NCBI RefSeq assembly: GCF_002368395.1 | Contig: NZ_AP018254.1 | Location: 4,712,001 to 4,776,000 of the forward strand | Origin: Calothrix sp. NIES-3974 | Lineage (GTDB): Bacteria; Cyanobacteriota; Cyanobacteriia; Cyanobacteriales; Nostocaceae | Length of the DNA: 64,000 bases | Direction: 5' to 3' | Part shown: in pieces, positions 9,582-18,236 of the stretch | How positions within the stretch are numbered: the stretch's first letter is position 1 | Layout of the letters: each line of letters starts with the position of its first letter | Made by a program: the position numbers and the translations under genes | Notes under the pieces: generated by a model | The model's input: only the letters and a program-made list of their open reading frames with translations | Told to the model about the DNA's origin: nothing | Database searches by the model: none

Positions 9582-10127
9582 ATGAAAATTATCCCCACCC
9601 AAATCCCCGATGTGCTTTTAATCGAACCGCAAGTATTTGCAGACGAACGCGGTTTTTTCTTTGAATCCTACAACCACCAGAAATTCACCGAAAAAACTGG
9701 TTTAACCATCAATTTCGTCCAGGACAACCATTCCCTATCCAAACAAAACGTACTCCGAGGACTACATTACCAAATTATCCAACCTCAGGGAAAACTAGTT
9801 CGTGCTGTAACAGGAATAATTTTCGATGTTGCAGTCGATCTGCGTCAAAGTTCTCCCACCTTTGGCCAATGGGTAGGATACGAACTGAGTGCAGAAAACA
9901 AACGACAACTTTGGATACCCATCGGTTTTGCTCATGGTTTTGTTGTCCTTTCCGAAGTTGCGGAAGTGCTTTACAAAACTACAGATTACTATGCACCTGG
10001 TGGCGATCGCACTATTCTGTGGAATGACATAGATTTGGGTATAAATTGGCCAATTTCCACATCACCCATCCTATCAGCAAAAGACCAAGCCGGGAAGCCT
10101 TGGAAGCAAGCCGATTTATTTCCATAG
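9582..10127 (+). CDS. rfbC: dTDP-4-dehydrorhamnose 3,5-epimerase
   Basis: Third enzyme of dTDP-L-rhamnose synthesis; it epimerises C3 and C5 of dTDP-4-keto-6-deoxyglucose in the cytoplasm. The 181-residue length matches the cupin family. Characteristic stretches are DERGFFFESYN, QDNHSLSKQNVLRGLHYQ (with the active-site His), VAVDLRQSSPTFG, the IPIGFAHGFVVLS strand and the YKTTDYYAPGGDRTILWND region. It follows a rhamnosyltransferase-like gene by 60 bases. The other rhamnose genes (rfbA, rfbB, rfbD) are not in the window. Confidence 0.95.
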   Translation: MKIIPTQIPDVLLIEPQVFADERGFFFESYNHQKFTEKTGLTINFVQDNHSLSKQNVLRGLHYQIIQPQGKLVRAVTGIIFDVAVDLRQSSPTFGQWVGYELSAENKRQLWIPIGFAHGFVVLSEVAEVLYKTTDYYAPGGDRTILWNDIDLGINWPISTSPILSAKDQAGKPWKQADLFP

Positions 10128-10195
10128 GAACAAGATTTGGATAGAATTAAAATACTATAATTCCCCCAAGTTCAGCTTCAGTCGGAGGATAAACC

Positions 10196-10933
10196 ATGAC
10201 CACAGCAATCGACTTAAGCAACCCCAATATTGAATATCCTAGTGCTGACGGTGAACCAGTGGCAGAAACCTATGTGCATCTTTACGCAATTTTAACTACT
10301 TTAGAAGTATTAAAACAGTATTTGACAGGGAGAAAGGCAACAGTTTTAGCAAATCAGTTTCTCTATTATGCACAAGGATTTCCTCGCTTAAGGGTTGCGC
10401 CGGATGTGATGGTGATTTTTGATGTGGAACCTGGTGGTAGGGATAATTATAAGGTTTGGGAAGAGGGTCAAGTTCCCAAAGTCATATTTGAGATGACCTC
10501 CAAAGGGACTGAAAATCAAGACCAGGAATATAAGAAGACTCTCTATGAACAATTAGGGGTTTTTGAATATTGGTTATTTGATCCGAAGGGGGAATGGATT
10601 CCAGAAAAATTACGGGGATACCGTTTACAAGGTGAAACCTACCAATTAATTACAGATGGACAATCTCAACCTTTGGGATTGTTTGTGAAGGTCGAAGGAG
10701 ATTTGTTAGGATTTTATCGGATAGATACGGGAGAGAAGTTACTAATCCCGACGGAATTAGCTGAACAACTGCAACAAGAACGTCAACGAGCAGAAATGGA
10801 ACGTCAACGAGCGGAAATGGAACGTCAGCGAGCGGAAATGGAACGTCAGCGAGCGGAAATGGAACGTCAACGAGCTGATCAACTAGCTGCTTATTTGCGT
10901 GAGCAAGGAATTGATCCTGATAATTTACCCTAG
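10196..10933 (+). CDS. Uma2 family (DUF820) endonuclease-like protein with RAEMERQ repeats
   Basis: A 245-residue Uma2-type protein, a family with a PD-(D/E)XK nuclease fold that is greatly expanded in cyanobacteria and mostly of unknown role. The core shows RVAPDVMVIFDVE (metal-binding Asp) and VIFEMTSKGTENQDQ (Glu and Ser/Thr), then KKTLYEQLGVFEYWLFDP. The C-terminal 50 residues are a charged coiled coil of tandem RAEMERQ units from 21-bp repeats at 10781-10864, ending REQGIDPDNLP. A GGAGG ribosome-binding site lies 7-8 bases before the ATG. A C-terminal remnant of a second copy follows at about 11026. Confidence 0.85.
   Translation: MTTAIDLSNPNIEYPSADGEPVAETYVHLYAILTTLEVLKQYLTGRKATVLANQFLYYAQGFPRLRVAPDVMVIFDVEPGGRDNYKVWEEGQVPKVIFEMTSKGTENQDQEYKKTLYEQLGVFEYWLFDPKGEWIPEKLRGYRLQGETYQLITDGQSQPLGLFVKVEGDLLGFYRIDTGEKLLIPTELAEQLQQERQRAEMERQRAEMERQRAEMERQRAEMERQRADQLAAYLREQGIDPDNLP
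10781..10864 (+). repeat. Four 21-bp tandem repeats in the Uma2 gene
   Basis: Four adjacent 21-bp units at 10781, 10802, 10823 and 10844, with a partial fifth, encode RQRAEME. The copies differ by only a few bases, so the number may be unstable. Similar heptad tails are common at the C-terminus of this family. Confidence 0.9.
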
Positions 10934-11025
10934 CAATAGGGGAGTGGGGAAAGGGAAACCAAATCCATCTGTAAATTTTGTAGTTTTCAATTAGGATTGT
11001 CAGCTTGCTAGTCTACGATAGTTGC

Positions 11026-11256
11026 TTAAATTGGAAAAAATCAAGCGATCGCAGCAAATCCCCAGGGTCAGTTATGGAGTTAGCAGTTAGGTTTATATTT
11101 GGTATCCATGAGGGATTATTAAGGTTGTTTACCGCAGATGCTAAATTGGTTCCCACTCCAGAAGAAACTGCAATCCAGGAAGGTCAACCAAAACTAGAAA
11201 AATTGGCTGCGAAATTGGGGGAATTGGGTATAGAACCAGATTCGGAGGTGGAATGA
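11026..11256 (+). pseudogene. C-terminal remnant of a Uma2 family gene
   Basis: The frame ending at 11256 reads SPGSVMELAVRFIFGIHEG, then LRLFTADAKLVPTPEET and KLAAKLGELGIEPD. This resembles the last third of Uma2 proteins, where SPELGLAV, EG, a LVPTPEE-like turn and a LRELGIEPD end are usual. The catalytic part is absent and no ribosome-binding site or good start is visible. It lies directly after an intact Uma2 gene. It could still be expressed as a short protein from ATG 11074, but decay of a tandem copy is the simpler reading. Confidence 0.45.
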
Positions 11257-11406
11257 TTTTTCGACTGTGGGATTGTGAACCTTGGGATTTATTGCTGCAT
11301 AAATATATCAAATTTCAAATTTGAAGTAGAATGATTATGGTGGAGTAGTATATCTACATTCCTCCTGTATCCTGTATTCTGTATCCTTTTATTCTCTTAA
11401 TTGCCA

Positions 11407-11655
11407 ATGCAGGAACCCACAGTTCAATTTCTCACTCCGGAAGAATCTGGTCAAGTTGATGCAGCTTTACTTTCCTCTCCAGAAAAATTTTTGACTCGGA
11501 TTACGATTTCCTCCCTGCGTGTATTAATACACATAGCCAAAGAAAACCAAGTTGCTGTGGAAGATTTGACACCAAAGCAAATTATTTCTTGGTTTGAGAA
11601 AGATGGAAAAATCCGTCGTGAACAGGGAACAGAAGCAGCATTTTTAAAATGGTGA
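11407..11655 (+). CDS. Small hypothetical protein
   Basis: An 82-residue protein of unknown function from the ATG at 11407; an upstream TTG would add two residues. It has no signal peptide, membrane segment or cysteine. The sequence is acidic at the start (PTVQFLTPEESGQVDAALL), with a helical middle (KFLTRITISSLRVLIHIAK) and a charged end with ISWFEKDGKI. It looks like a compact helical protein and has ordinary codon use. It is followed within 10 bases by the convergent CAP-domain remnant. I do not recognise the family. Confidence 0.55.
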   Translation: MQEPTVQFLTPEESGQVDAALLSSPEKFLTRITISSLRVLIHIAKENQVAVEDLTPKQIISWFEKDGKIRREQGTEAAFLKW

Positions 11656-11662
11656 TTTTTGA

Positions 11663-11812
11663 TTAGAAAACCCTCTCTCCCATGTAATTACCCGCAGGTG
11701 CGTAACGACAGACTAGAATATCATTACCCCTGCGGTAGCGATCGCGCAACCAACTTCGGTGGTATTACGCCAAATAATTTGAGTATAATGACCAACATCA
11801 ACCCAATTACCA
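11663..11812 (-). pseudogene. CAP/SCP (PR-1-like) domain remnant, frameshifted
   Basis: Reading the minus strand from 11812 gives GNWVDVGHYTQIIWRNTTE followed by VGCAIATAG, the hallmark of CAP/SCP secreted proteins (GHYTQxxWxxT). The frame then hits a stop. Restoring one G in the C-run at 11727-11730 continues it as NDILVCRYAPAGNYMGERVF and a stop at 11663, exactly the usual CAP C-terminus. The N-terminal part of the gene is missing; homology ends a few bases from the palindrome at 11818-11842. It is clearly a decayed gene with both a 5' loss and a 1-base deletion. Confidence 0.8.
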
Positions 11813-11817
11813 GTAGA

Positions 11818-11842
11818 GACGTAATATATTACGTCTCTACAT
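11818..11842. repeat. Palindromic repeat, GAGACGTAATA type
   Basis: A palindrome with arms GAGACGTAATA and TATTACGTCTC, a variant of the GAGACGTAGCA family in this window. It continues into ATGGATGTGTTGCAAAATT, an arm also seen near 14107, 37605 and 43621. It lies at the broken 5' end of the CAP remnant. Confidence 0.85.
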
Positions 11843-11882
11843 GGATGTGTTGCAAAATTTTTTTTATTTTTCCAGTAATTCC

Positions 11883-13652
11883 CTATTTCCGATTTTTCAT
11901 ATTAGGTAAAGCTGCACTACCAATACCTTGGAGAATACCCTTTGCAACCAAACCTAATCCCCTTCCAACAACTTGGGTCAAGACAAACACGACCGCACTA
12001 CCCAAAACCGACACCAGAGATTGTAAACGAGGAGCGATCGCATCCCGAAATTCAAATCCAATGGTTACTAATAAGGGGATACCCCGAAGTTGGGAGAGTT
12101 CTGCTTGTCGCGGTGCATAAACAGAAGTCTGTGCAATTCCCCGAGGTGCAAACACAAACAGATGATAACGACTTTCAAAGATGGCTTTAGGTTCTAAATA
12201 ATATTTGTGAAAACGATATTTCCAAGATAAATTATTCCGAAATCGCTCTATCTCCCGCGATGACAGCATTTGGCGGTTATAAAAGTTCTTTTTGATACTT
12301 TCTACATCCGCAAGTCGATTGATTAATGGTTGAATTGTGGCATTTGCGACTTGAATTAGCAGGTTTTCCAGAATAATTTGTGCATCGGATTTCGCTTCCG
12401 GATGGGTAGCTGGATATACTTCATTTTCCATGTACCAATCGGTTTGATGAATTAAATAAACAATTAAATCAGCAACACGGGGGATTTTTGCGAGGATTTC
12501 TTGATTGACTAGTTTGCGGTCTTGAAGAATTAATTGAGATAGTTCTATTTCCCGCTCTTGCTGAAATTGCTGATCTGGGATTTGAATGCGGGAAAATTTG
12601 CCAAAAAAATTGATGACGGTGGTTTCCCATAAATCCTGAATCAAATTCCCAGCTAATTGGTTAATTTGTTCAGTTCCCAGTTGAGCGTTGCGTAAATCCT
12701 CTAGTTGATTAGCAAAATTTTGCAGGACTAGGTATAATAGTTCGCGTTTTTTGTCAATTAGGAGGATATCAATTTCCAAAGCCAAATCACTGACATTGTG
12801 GAGAGGTTGCTGGAGGTGGTTCGCGCAATTGGCAAATAATTCGGCTTGTAATCCCCTAGGACTGTGATTACTGGGGGTCGTGACAGGGGATAACACAGGT
12901 AAATTGCGATCGCTCAAAGGTTGTCTGTTTTCCGTATTACTGATGGTTTCGGGTGTGGTGGGGGAAGGTAAAATTTGATCGAGTAACCATCTTGCAGCCA
13001 ATAACTCACGCGATCGCCCTGCTAAAATAACTTGTTCTAATAGAGGCAATCCGGGTGTTTTCAATTTATGCTGAATTCGTCGCAAGCTATCGTTAATGTA
13101 ATTATCCCCCGATTGGTGTAAACGTTGGCGAAAATTGGTAAAAAGAGAACTATTAGACCTCTGGTTAGGGAAATCGGGAGTAAATTGGGTTAGGGAATTA
13201 GTCACACCAATAAATCCATCCCAATAACCTTGTCCAGCAAGGATACTCTCGATTGCACTCTGGATTTCTGTAACAGAAGCACCTTTGACACACCAACCAT
13301 CCACACCCCCATTGCGAGCAGCATTGACAATTTGGACATCACCCACCGCACTTAAAACTAAAATTGGGATTTGGGGGTACTCACTTTTTATCTGCTGACA
13401 AAAACGAATTCCCCCATATAAACTCGCTTCACTCCGTCCATCCCCCAACTCCAACAACAACATATACACAGACGCAGGATGATCCATATTACTATCCCGC
13501 ATCAACTCCCCCAAAAAATCCCAAGCATCCGCTTCGCGATCGCCATTCCAAATTACCTCACAGTCCGATGTCTCATTTAACATCGCAGATAATCCGTAGC
13601 GAAAAATCGGATCTTGATCGAGAATAATTAACTTAACTAGGCGATCGCTCAT
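11883..13652 (-). CDS. Atypical response regulator with DUF3685 domain
   Basis: A 589-residue protein starting at the ATG read leftward from 13652. Residues about 6-135 form a receiver-like domain with LIILDQD at the acidic pocket and the conserved lysine K123 in WCVKGAS. The usual phosphoacceptor position reads MLLLELGDG, with Glu68 in place of Asp, so normal phosphorylation looks impossible. Residues about 190-560 match the cyanobacterial DUF3685 architecture. The C-terminal segment has FVFAPRGIAQTSVYAPRQ and a hydrophobic stretch LGSAVVFVLTQVVGRGLGLV that may touch the membrane. The function of DUF3685 is not known. The gene stands alone on the minus strand. Confidence 0.8.
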   Translation of the reverse strand: MSDRLVKLIILDQDPIFRYGLSAMLNETSDCEVIWNGDREADAWDFLGELMRDSNMDHPASVYMLLLELGDGRSEASLYGGIRFCQQIKSEYPQIPILVLSAVGDVQIVNAARNGGVDGWCVKGASVTEIQSAIESILAGQGYWDGFIGVTNSLTQFTPDFPNQRSNSSLFTNFRQRLHQSGDNYINDSLRRIQHKLKTPGLPLLEQVILAGRSRELLAARWLLDQILPSPTTPETISNTENRQPLSDRNLPVLSPVTTPSNHSPRGLQAELFANCANHLQQPLHNVSDLALEIDILLIDKKRELLYLVLQNFANQLEDLRNAQLGTEQINQLAGNLIQDLWETTVINFFGKFSRIQIPDQQFQQEREIELSQLILQDRKLVNQEILAKIPRVADLIVYLIHQTDWYMENEVYPATHPEAKSDAQIILENLLIQVANATIQPLINRLADVESIKKNFYNRQMLSSREIERFRNNLSWKYRFHKYYLEPKAIFESRYHLFVFAPRGIAQTSVYAPRQAELSQLRGIPLLVTIGFEFRDAIAPRLQSLVSVLGSAVVFVLTQVVGRGLGLVAKGILQGIGSAALPNMKNRK

Positions 13653-14215
13653 GATTAATTTAACAAATAGCCCTTAGACAATCTATATAATCCACCTTTG
13701 CCAACCTAATCTAGGTAATGTTTACTACATTTACTAACTTCTCTGCAATTCTCCCTTAATGGAATGGTATAGCCCAGCAGATTTATCTACAATATCTGTA
13801 TGTTTTGCAAATCCTTGACTAGATGGTCATGTCACTACATTTTTAATTCATACCACGATTGGGCAACGCAGTGGAACCCATCCATACACGCTAGTATTTG
13901 ACCACATTAACTTTGATGGATCAGAAAAAGTACGTAGTTGCGCTTATAGTACCTTATATATCAAAGCTTTTTCGGAGCTAGAGCCACAACGACAAACCCC
14001 TCAGAACCTATTGAATTATATAGGCACAGTTCCTGATCATAGGTTATGACATAGCTTGCTTACTGCGTAGTGGGCATTACAAATCATACCGATTCAAAAA
14101 ATGTTTGCAACACATTCATGAAGATGAGACGTAGCATTGCGACAAAATTAATCTGTCACATTCTTTTTTCCAGTTGAAATTACGAATTACGAAAACGTTT
14201 TTACACAACCAAACC
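13653..14215. other. Intergenic spacer with two dispersed repeats
   Basis: About 560 bases. Bases 13900-14030 belong to a roughly 120-base dispersed repeat (CATTAACTTTGATGG, AAGTACGTAGTTGCGC, AAAGCTTTTTCGGAGCTAGA, ACAAACCCCTCAGAAC) with relatives at 42580-42690 and 46550-46695. Near 14107-14170 lies a GCAACACATTCATG arm, a half palindrome GAGACGTAGCATTGC and a GACAAAATTAATCTGTC segment also found near 43640-43710. AATTACGAATTACG follows. No gene is seen. Confidence 0.7.
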
Positions 14216-14902
14216 ATGAGAATACTTCACTTCAATTCCCAACTCCCAACTCCCAAAGACCTATTTCCCAAGCAATTTTTCACGTACCTTCGTTCTCAAT
14301 TAGAAAATAAAATATACCAGCTTCCAGGTATTGGAATAGGTATGGTGCTGCTGATATCTACCAATCCCGTTTTCGCCCATAAAATCCAAATTGCAGGGGA
14401 TGTGGCTGGTTTATGGCATGTGGAACCAAATCATAATCCTCAAGCTGGGGAAGAAACCCTTGCTTGGGTTGTACTGACCCGTAGAGGGGGAAAATTAGTC
14501 CCTTTTGAAACCGTTAATTGTGGGATGGGTGTCTATGCTCAACCACGTCAAGCAAATGATGCACCAATTTTAACACCGACGGTTATCCCGATTAATGCGG
14601 AAAAGTATCGGGGGATTCCCGGTGCGAAGGTGACTTTTCCCACTCCGGGAATATACCAACTACAGTTGAATTGTCAACCTCGTGGAAATGCGGATTTTAC
14701 GGCTTTTAAGTTGACCTATGATGTGACAGTTTTGGCGGAAAATCCTTCCGTACAGGCAAACCCCATTCCGACCCAGGAGGAAGTATCAGCACAGAAGAAG
14801 GGTGATGCAAACAGTGGGTGGAATCTGTTCCCAGCAGTCATGGTTCCCGGTATTTTAGTGATTGGTGGACTAGTTTGGTTAGTACGTCGGTTCAAGAGTT
14901 AG
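14216..14902 (+). CDS. Exported membrane-anchored protein of unknown function
   Basis: From the ATG at 14216 (an upstream TTG would start inside a repeat) the protein has 228 residues. A hydrophobic segment IGIGMVLLISTNPVFA at about residues 40-55 ends in a plausible signal-peptidase site. A beta-rich domain follows with WHVEPNHNPQAGEETLAWV, VNCGMGVY and a second Cys in LQLNCQPRG, which could form a disulfide outside the cytoplasm. The C-terminus has one membrane helix, AVMVPGILVIGGLVWLV, then basic VRRFKS. This suggests a single-pass anchored periplasmic or lumenal domain. I do not recognise a named family. Its end overlaps the convergent hydrolase gene by 4 bases. Confidence 0.65.
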   Translation: MRILHFNSQLPTPKDLFPKQFFTYLRSQLENKIYQLPGIGIGMVLLISTNPVFAHKIQIAGDVAGLWHVEPNHNPQAGEETLAWVVLTRRGGKLVPFETVNCGMGVYAQPRQANDAPILTPTVIPINAEKYRGIPGAKVTFPTPGIYQLQLNCQPRGNADFTAFKLTYDVTVLAENPSVQANPIPTQEEVSAQKKGDANSGWNLFPAVMVPGILVIGGLVWLVRRFKS

Positions 14903-15828
14903 GTTTGGGGAGTAAACTTACGTTCAATCCATTCTAGTATTGATTGATTAACGGTTTCCGGTGATTCGTCGTGGGGACAGTGACCGACATTAGCCAAATT
15001 CAGTAACTCTAATTGGGAATTGTACTGGATAAATTGGGGGGCGATCGCAGGTGGTACAAATCGATCTTTTTCACCCCAGATGAGTAAAATCGGTACGGAT
15101 AGATTGGGTAGCATGGCTTTCGCACCCTGTTGGAGATTTATGCCAATGGTAGCTCGAAATAAAGCACTAAAAGCCCTTGCAGAACCCCGGTCTTGGGGAG
15201 GAGCGGTGAGAATTTCCACTAATTCATCACTAATTGCTTCGGGATTAGCATAGGCTAATTTTACCCAATTACGAACCACACTCGGTTTACGGAGGATTTT
15301 AAATAGGGGTTTGAGTAGGAAGGGGGATGCAACGATACTTTTGATTCCCCTCACCAGGGGACGCAATCCGGGAGGAATGGCTTCCTGCTCTAAACTGGGG
15401 TCTGGTAAACTCATCATAATTACCCCTTTGACCATTTGCGGATATTTAGCAGCTGCGGTCAGGGATACTAAGGAACCCAGGGAATTACCAATTAGTATTG
15501 CTGGTTGACGGATAAAGGTGCGCCAAAAGTCATACACCTGGTCAACCCATAAATCTACACTGTAGTTGATGGGGGCTTTTTCCGATGCACCCCAACCCAA
15601 CATGTCCAGCGCATAAACCATGTGTTGTTGTCCCAGTACTTCTAGGTTATGTCGCCAATGACCGATGGAAGCGCCAAAACCATGTAGAAGTATTAACGGT
15701 GTTGTTTGGGAAGTTTGTTGCTGCGGACGCACAAAAGTATAACGGGTTTGCCATCCATGCCAAATCCAATCCCGTTGATTACCGATTTTTTGCTGCCAGT
15801 TCCCAATTAGGTTTCCAATCATTTCCAA
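14899..15828 (-). CDS. Alpha/beta hydrolase
   Basis: A 309-residue serine hydrolase of the alpha/beta fold. The oxyanion motif is LILLHGFGASIGHWRHN, the nucleophile is Ser in GNSLGS near residue 127, the acid is Asp in WGEKDRFVPP and the His is in NVGHCPHDESPE. All three catalytic residues are present. The length and the DMLGWGASEKAP stretch resemble chloroplast and cyanobacterial hydrolases grouped with pheophytinase-like and haloalkane dehalogenase-like enzymes, but the substrate cannot be assigned. It is transcribed toward the preceding gene and overlaps it by 4 bases. Confidence 0.85.
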   Translation of the reverse strand: MEMIGNLIGNWQQKIGNQRDWIWHGWQTRYTFVRPQQQTSQTTPLILLHGFGASIGHWRHNLEVLGQQHMVYALDMLGWGASEKAPINYSVDLWVDQVYDFWRTFIRQPAILIGNSLGSLVSLTAAAKYPQMVKGVIMMSLPDPSLEQEAIPPGLRPLVRGIKSIVASPFLLKPLFKILRKPSVVRNWVKLAYANPEAISDELVEILTAPPQDRGSARAFSALFRATIGINLQQGAKAMLPNLSVPILLIWGEKDRFVPPAIAPQFIQYNSQLELLNLANVGHCPHDESPETVNQSILEWIERKFTPQT

Positions 15829-16192
15829 TCAATATATTGACCTCATGACGAGGACAGCAAGGCTGACGTCAATATAAAAGTCCCTATTGCCACACCTTTA
15901 TTATAAGGTGGCGATCGCATTTATATAAACGTGAATTCGACGGATTCAAATAACCCCTCTCCAAACCTTTCCCCCTCTTGGAGAGAGGCTTTGAAAACTG
16001 AAAACATAGATTTTTGGCTAAAACTACGGATTTTTCTGCCCCTCTCCATCCTGGAGAGGGGTTGGGGTGAGGTTCATCAATAGCATTAATTTACACATTT
16101 ATATTACGGATTTATCTCTGGGTACGAATTTGGGCTAATCGAAATAAAAACGGCTAAAATATCACCTAAATTTACCCATTGGAGAATCTACC
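15829..16192. other. Intergenic spacer with CCCCTCTCC inverted repeats
   Basis: About 360 bases. It contains paired CCCCTCTCC and GGAGAGGGG segments (near 15953-15990 and 16039-16062) able to fold into hairpins, a repeat type frequent between cyanobacterial genes. A GGAG ribosome-binding site at 16181 serves the TTG start at 16193. No gene is seen. Confidence 0.65.
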
Positions 16193-17584
16193 TTGACGAA
16201 ATCATCCCTGTATCAAGCTCAACCACCCTTAGAGTTTATCCCCCCAACCCTAAACCCGACTTTTTTACGCATCGCCCAAGTGGGAATCCCCCTGTGGATG
16301 CGGTTGATGACGAGTATTGTCCAGGTGGAAGCGGAAAATGTGGAAATACTCACAGATTTGTATCGTCAGTTTGAAGCGGGAAAAATTCGCTTTATGCTAG
16401 CCTTCCGTCATCCCAAGGTGGAAGACCCGGTTTGCCTAGGTTATATGTTATCCCAGATTGTTCCCAAAGTTGCCAAACAGGAAGCAAAATCCGGTTTACC
16501 AAAGTTAAATAAACCTGTTCATTGTCATTTTATCTATGACCGGGGTGTACCATTGTGGGCAGGAAGCCATATTGGTTGGATTGCCCAAAATCTCGGTGGA
16601 ACACCCATCCAACGGGGTAAGGCTGATTGGACTGGGTTACGGAGTGCGCGGGATTTGTTTGCGAACGGGGAATTTCCAATGGCTGCTGCTCCGGAAGGTG
16701 CTACCAATGGTTTGACGGAAATTGTCAACCCCCTTGAACCGGGAATCGCCCAATTTGGGTTTTGGTGTGTGGAAGATTTACACAAAGCAGGACGAAATCA
16801 AGAGGTATTAATTGTACCAGTAGGGATTAAGTATTATTATTTAGATGCTCCTTGGCACAAAATTGCTGATTTATTAACGGAATTGGGAACAGCTTGCGGG
16901 ATGGCAACTTCTTCAACAAATCAACCTCCCAGTTTGGAATCATTGTATCCCCGTTTAGTCACCTTTGCTGACCATTTGCTGGGGATAATGGAAAATTTTT
17001 ATACCAAATTTTACCATCGCGACCTACCCAAGAGCCAAGAAACAAGCGATAAAAATCTGGAACTAGCCACTAGATTACAAACCCTGCTAGATGTAATTTT
17101 ACAGGTAGCCGAAGAGTATTTTGATCTGCAACCGAAAGGTAATTTAAATGACAGATGTCGGCGAGTTGAACAAGCGGGGTGGAACTATATATTTCGTGAC
17201 GATTTCCGCGATATTAAAAGTTTATCACCCCTAGAAAAAGGATTAGGCGATCGCATTGCCGAAGAAGCAAATCTGCGAATGTGGCATATGCGTCTTGTGG
17301 AAAATTTCGTCGCGGTCACTGGAACCTATATCCGGGAAAAACCTAGCTTTGAACGCTTTGCAGAAATGACCTTGATTTTCTGGGAGATGGTGACTTGTAT
17401 CCTCGGTCAGGAAACAGGTCTAAAAACCCCTCACCTCGGTAAACAACAAGCCAAAATCACCATCGGTCAACCCCTATCCGTCTCCCAACGCTACCCCGCT
17501 TACAAAGCTAATCGTTTGAGTGCGCGACAAGCCGTTGCTGATTTGACCCAAGATTTACAGGTTTCATTAGAGAAATTAATATAA
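16193..17584 (+). CDS. PlsC-like acyltransferase domain protein
   Basis: A 463-residue protein. Residues about 55-215 resemble the glycerol-3-phosphate/lysophosphatidate acyltransferase domain: HPKVED fits the HX4D catalytic motif, GTPIQRGKADW is the substrate region, and AAAPEGATNG replaces the usual PEGT motif. The C-terminal half (about 240-463) is a helical domain with no recognised family. The start used is TTG, supported by GGAG nine bases upstream; no ATG lies near. Phospholipid or glycolipid acylation is probable, but the C-terminal extension makes the exact substrate uncertain. It is monocistronic. Confidence 0.7.
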   Translation: MTKSSLYQAQPPLEFIPPTLNPTFLRIAQVGIPLWMRLMTSIVQVEAENVEILTDLYRQFEAGKIRFMLAFRHPKVEDPVCLGYMLSQIVPKVAKQEAKSGLPKLNKPVHCHFIYDRGVPLWAGSHIGWIAQNLGGTPIQRGKADWTGLRSARDLFANGEFPMAAAPEGATNGLTEIVNPLEPGIAQFGFWCVEDLHKAGRNQEVLIVPVGIKYYYLDAPWHKIADLLTELGTACGMATSSTNQPPSLESLYPRLVTFADHLLGIMENFYTKFYHRDLPKSQETSDKNLELATRLQTLLDVILQVAEEYFDLQPKGNLNDRCRRVEQAGWNYIFRDDFRDIKSLSPLEKGLGDRIAEEANLRMWHMRLVENFVAVTGTYIREKPSFERFAEMTLIFWEMVTCILGQETGLKTPHLGKQQAKITIGQPLSVSQRYPAYKANRLSARQAVADLTQDLQVSLEKLI

Positions 17585-17793
17585 ATAATTACGTAATTTT
17601 ATCTAAGTAAGATATTACCAGAAATATTGAAAGCGGCTCCAGATAAAACTTGTAGCCGCTAATTATGTGTAACTCGTGAAGTATTAAATTTATCATATAT
17701 TGTGAGTTTCAGCTAGTTGAGCATCGGAATGAATTGCAAATATTTCATTTTTAATATGCAGAAAATTCATAGTTTGTGAATAATTATACAAAT

Positions 17794-17854
17794 AATACAA
17801 ATATGAATTGAAAACGTTACGTTGTGTAGAGACGTAGCACTGCTAGGTCTCTAC
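17794..17854 (+). repeat. 61-base direct repeat, copy 1
   Basis: Identical to 17977-18037 except for two substitutions. It starts AATACAAATATGAATTG, continues GAAAACGTTACGTTGTG and ends in a GTAGAGACGTAGCA palindrome. Copies start 183 bases apart. Confidence 0.95.
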
Positions 17855-17976
17855 TGATTCATATTCGGTTGTATTCCAGATATCTCCCTAAAGATAGGTG
17901 GTGTCATGGACTCTCGGAAGATGTCAAGTAGACATGAAAATCGCCAAAATAAATAAAAATCATAGCGACGTTGCTG

Positions 17977-18037
17977 AATACAAATATGAATTGAAAACGT
18001 TACGTTGTGTAGAGACGTAGCACCGCTACGTCTCTAC
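17977..18037 (+). repeat. 61-base direct repeat, copy 2
   Basis: Second copy of the module at 17794-17854. Here the palindrome arms pair perfectly, whereas copy 1 has a G where the arm needs C. Confidence 0.95.
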
Positions 18038-18236
18038 GTAGACGCGCATAGCGCGGCTTCTCGAAGAGATAATTTTGGTTTGAACACAAAATGTAAATAA
18101 TCATGATTCACACCTAAATTCAGCAGCACCGTAATAGCAATTTAGTGGTGGGTTAAATCAAACATAAATTCACCTCAAAGCCTTACCCCTAAAACTCCAT
18201 TCACTAAAAGTAAATTTAGAGAAAAGCAGTCTGATT

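Larger units (their letters stand above)
17585..18236. other. Intergenic spacer with duplicated palindrome module
   Basis: About 650 bases without a gene. It contains two direct copies of a 61-base module (17794-17854 and 17977-18037). After the second copy comes a TAGACGCGCATAGCGCGGC repeat near 18039 and then an AATTTTGGTTTGAACACAAA segment that also follows palindromes near 23912 and 60110. The last 60 bases before the next gene are AT-rich and probably hold its promoter. Confidence 0.75.

Noticed and set aside
11659-12120. Open frame on the plus strand
   Set aside because: It runs across the CAP remnant and antisense to the DUF3685 gene, with a palindrome inside and low-quality composition.
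14174-14215. TTG start that would extend the membrane-anchored protein by 14 residues
   Set aside because: These codons fall in an AATTACGAATTACG repeat; the ATG at 14216 is the better start.
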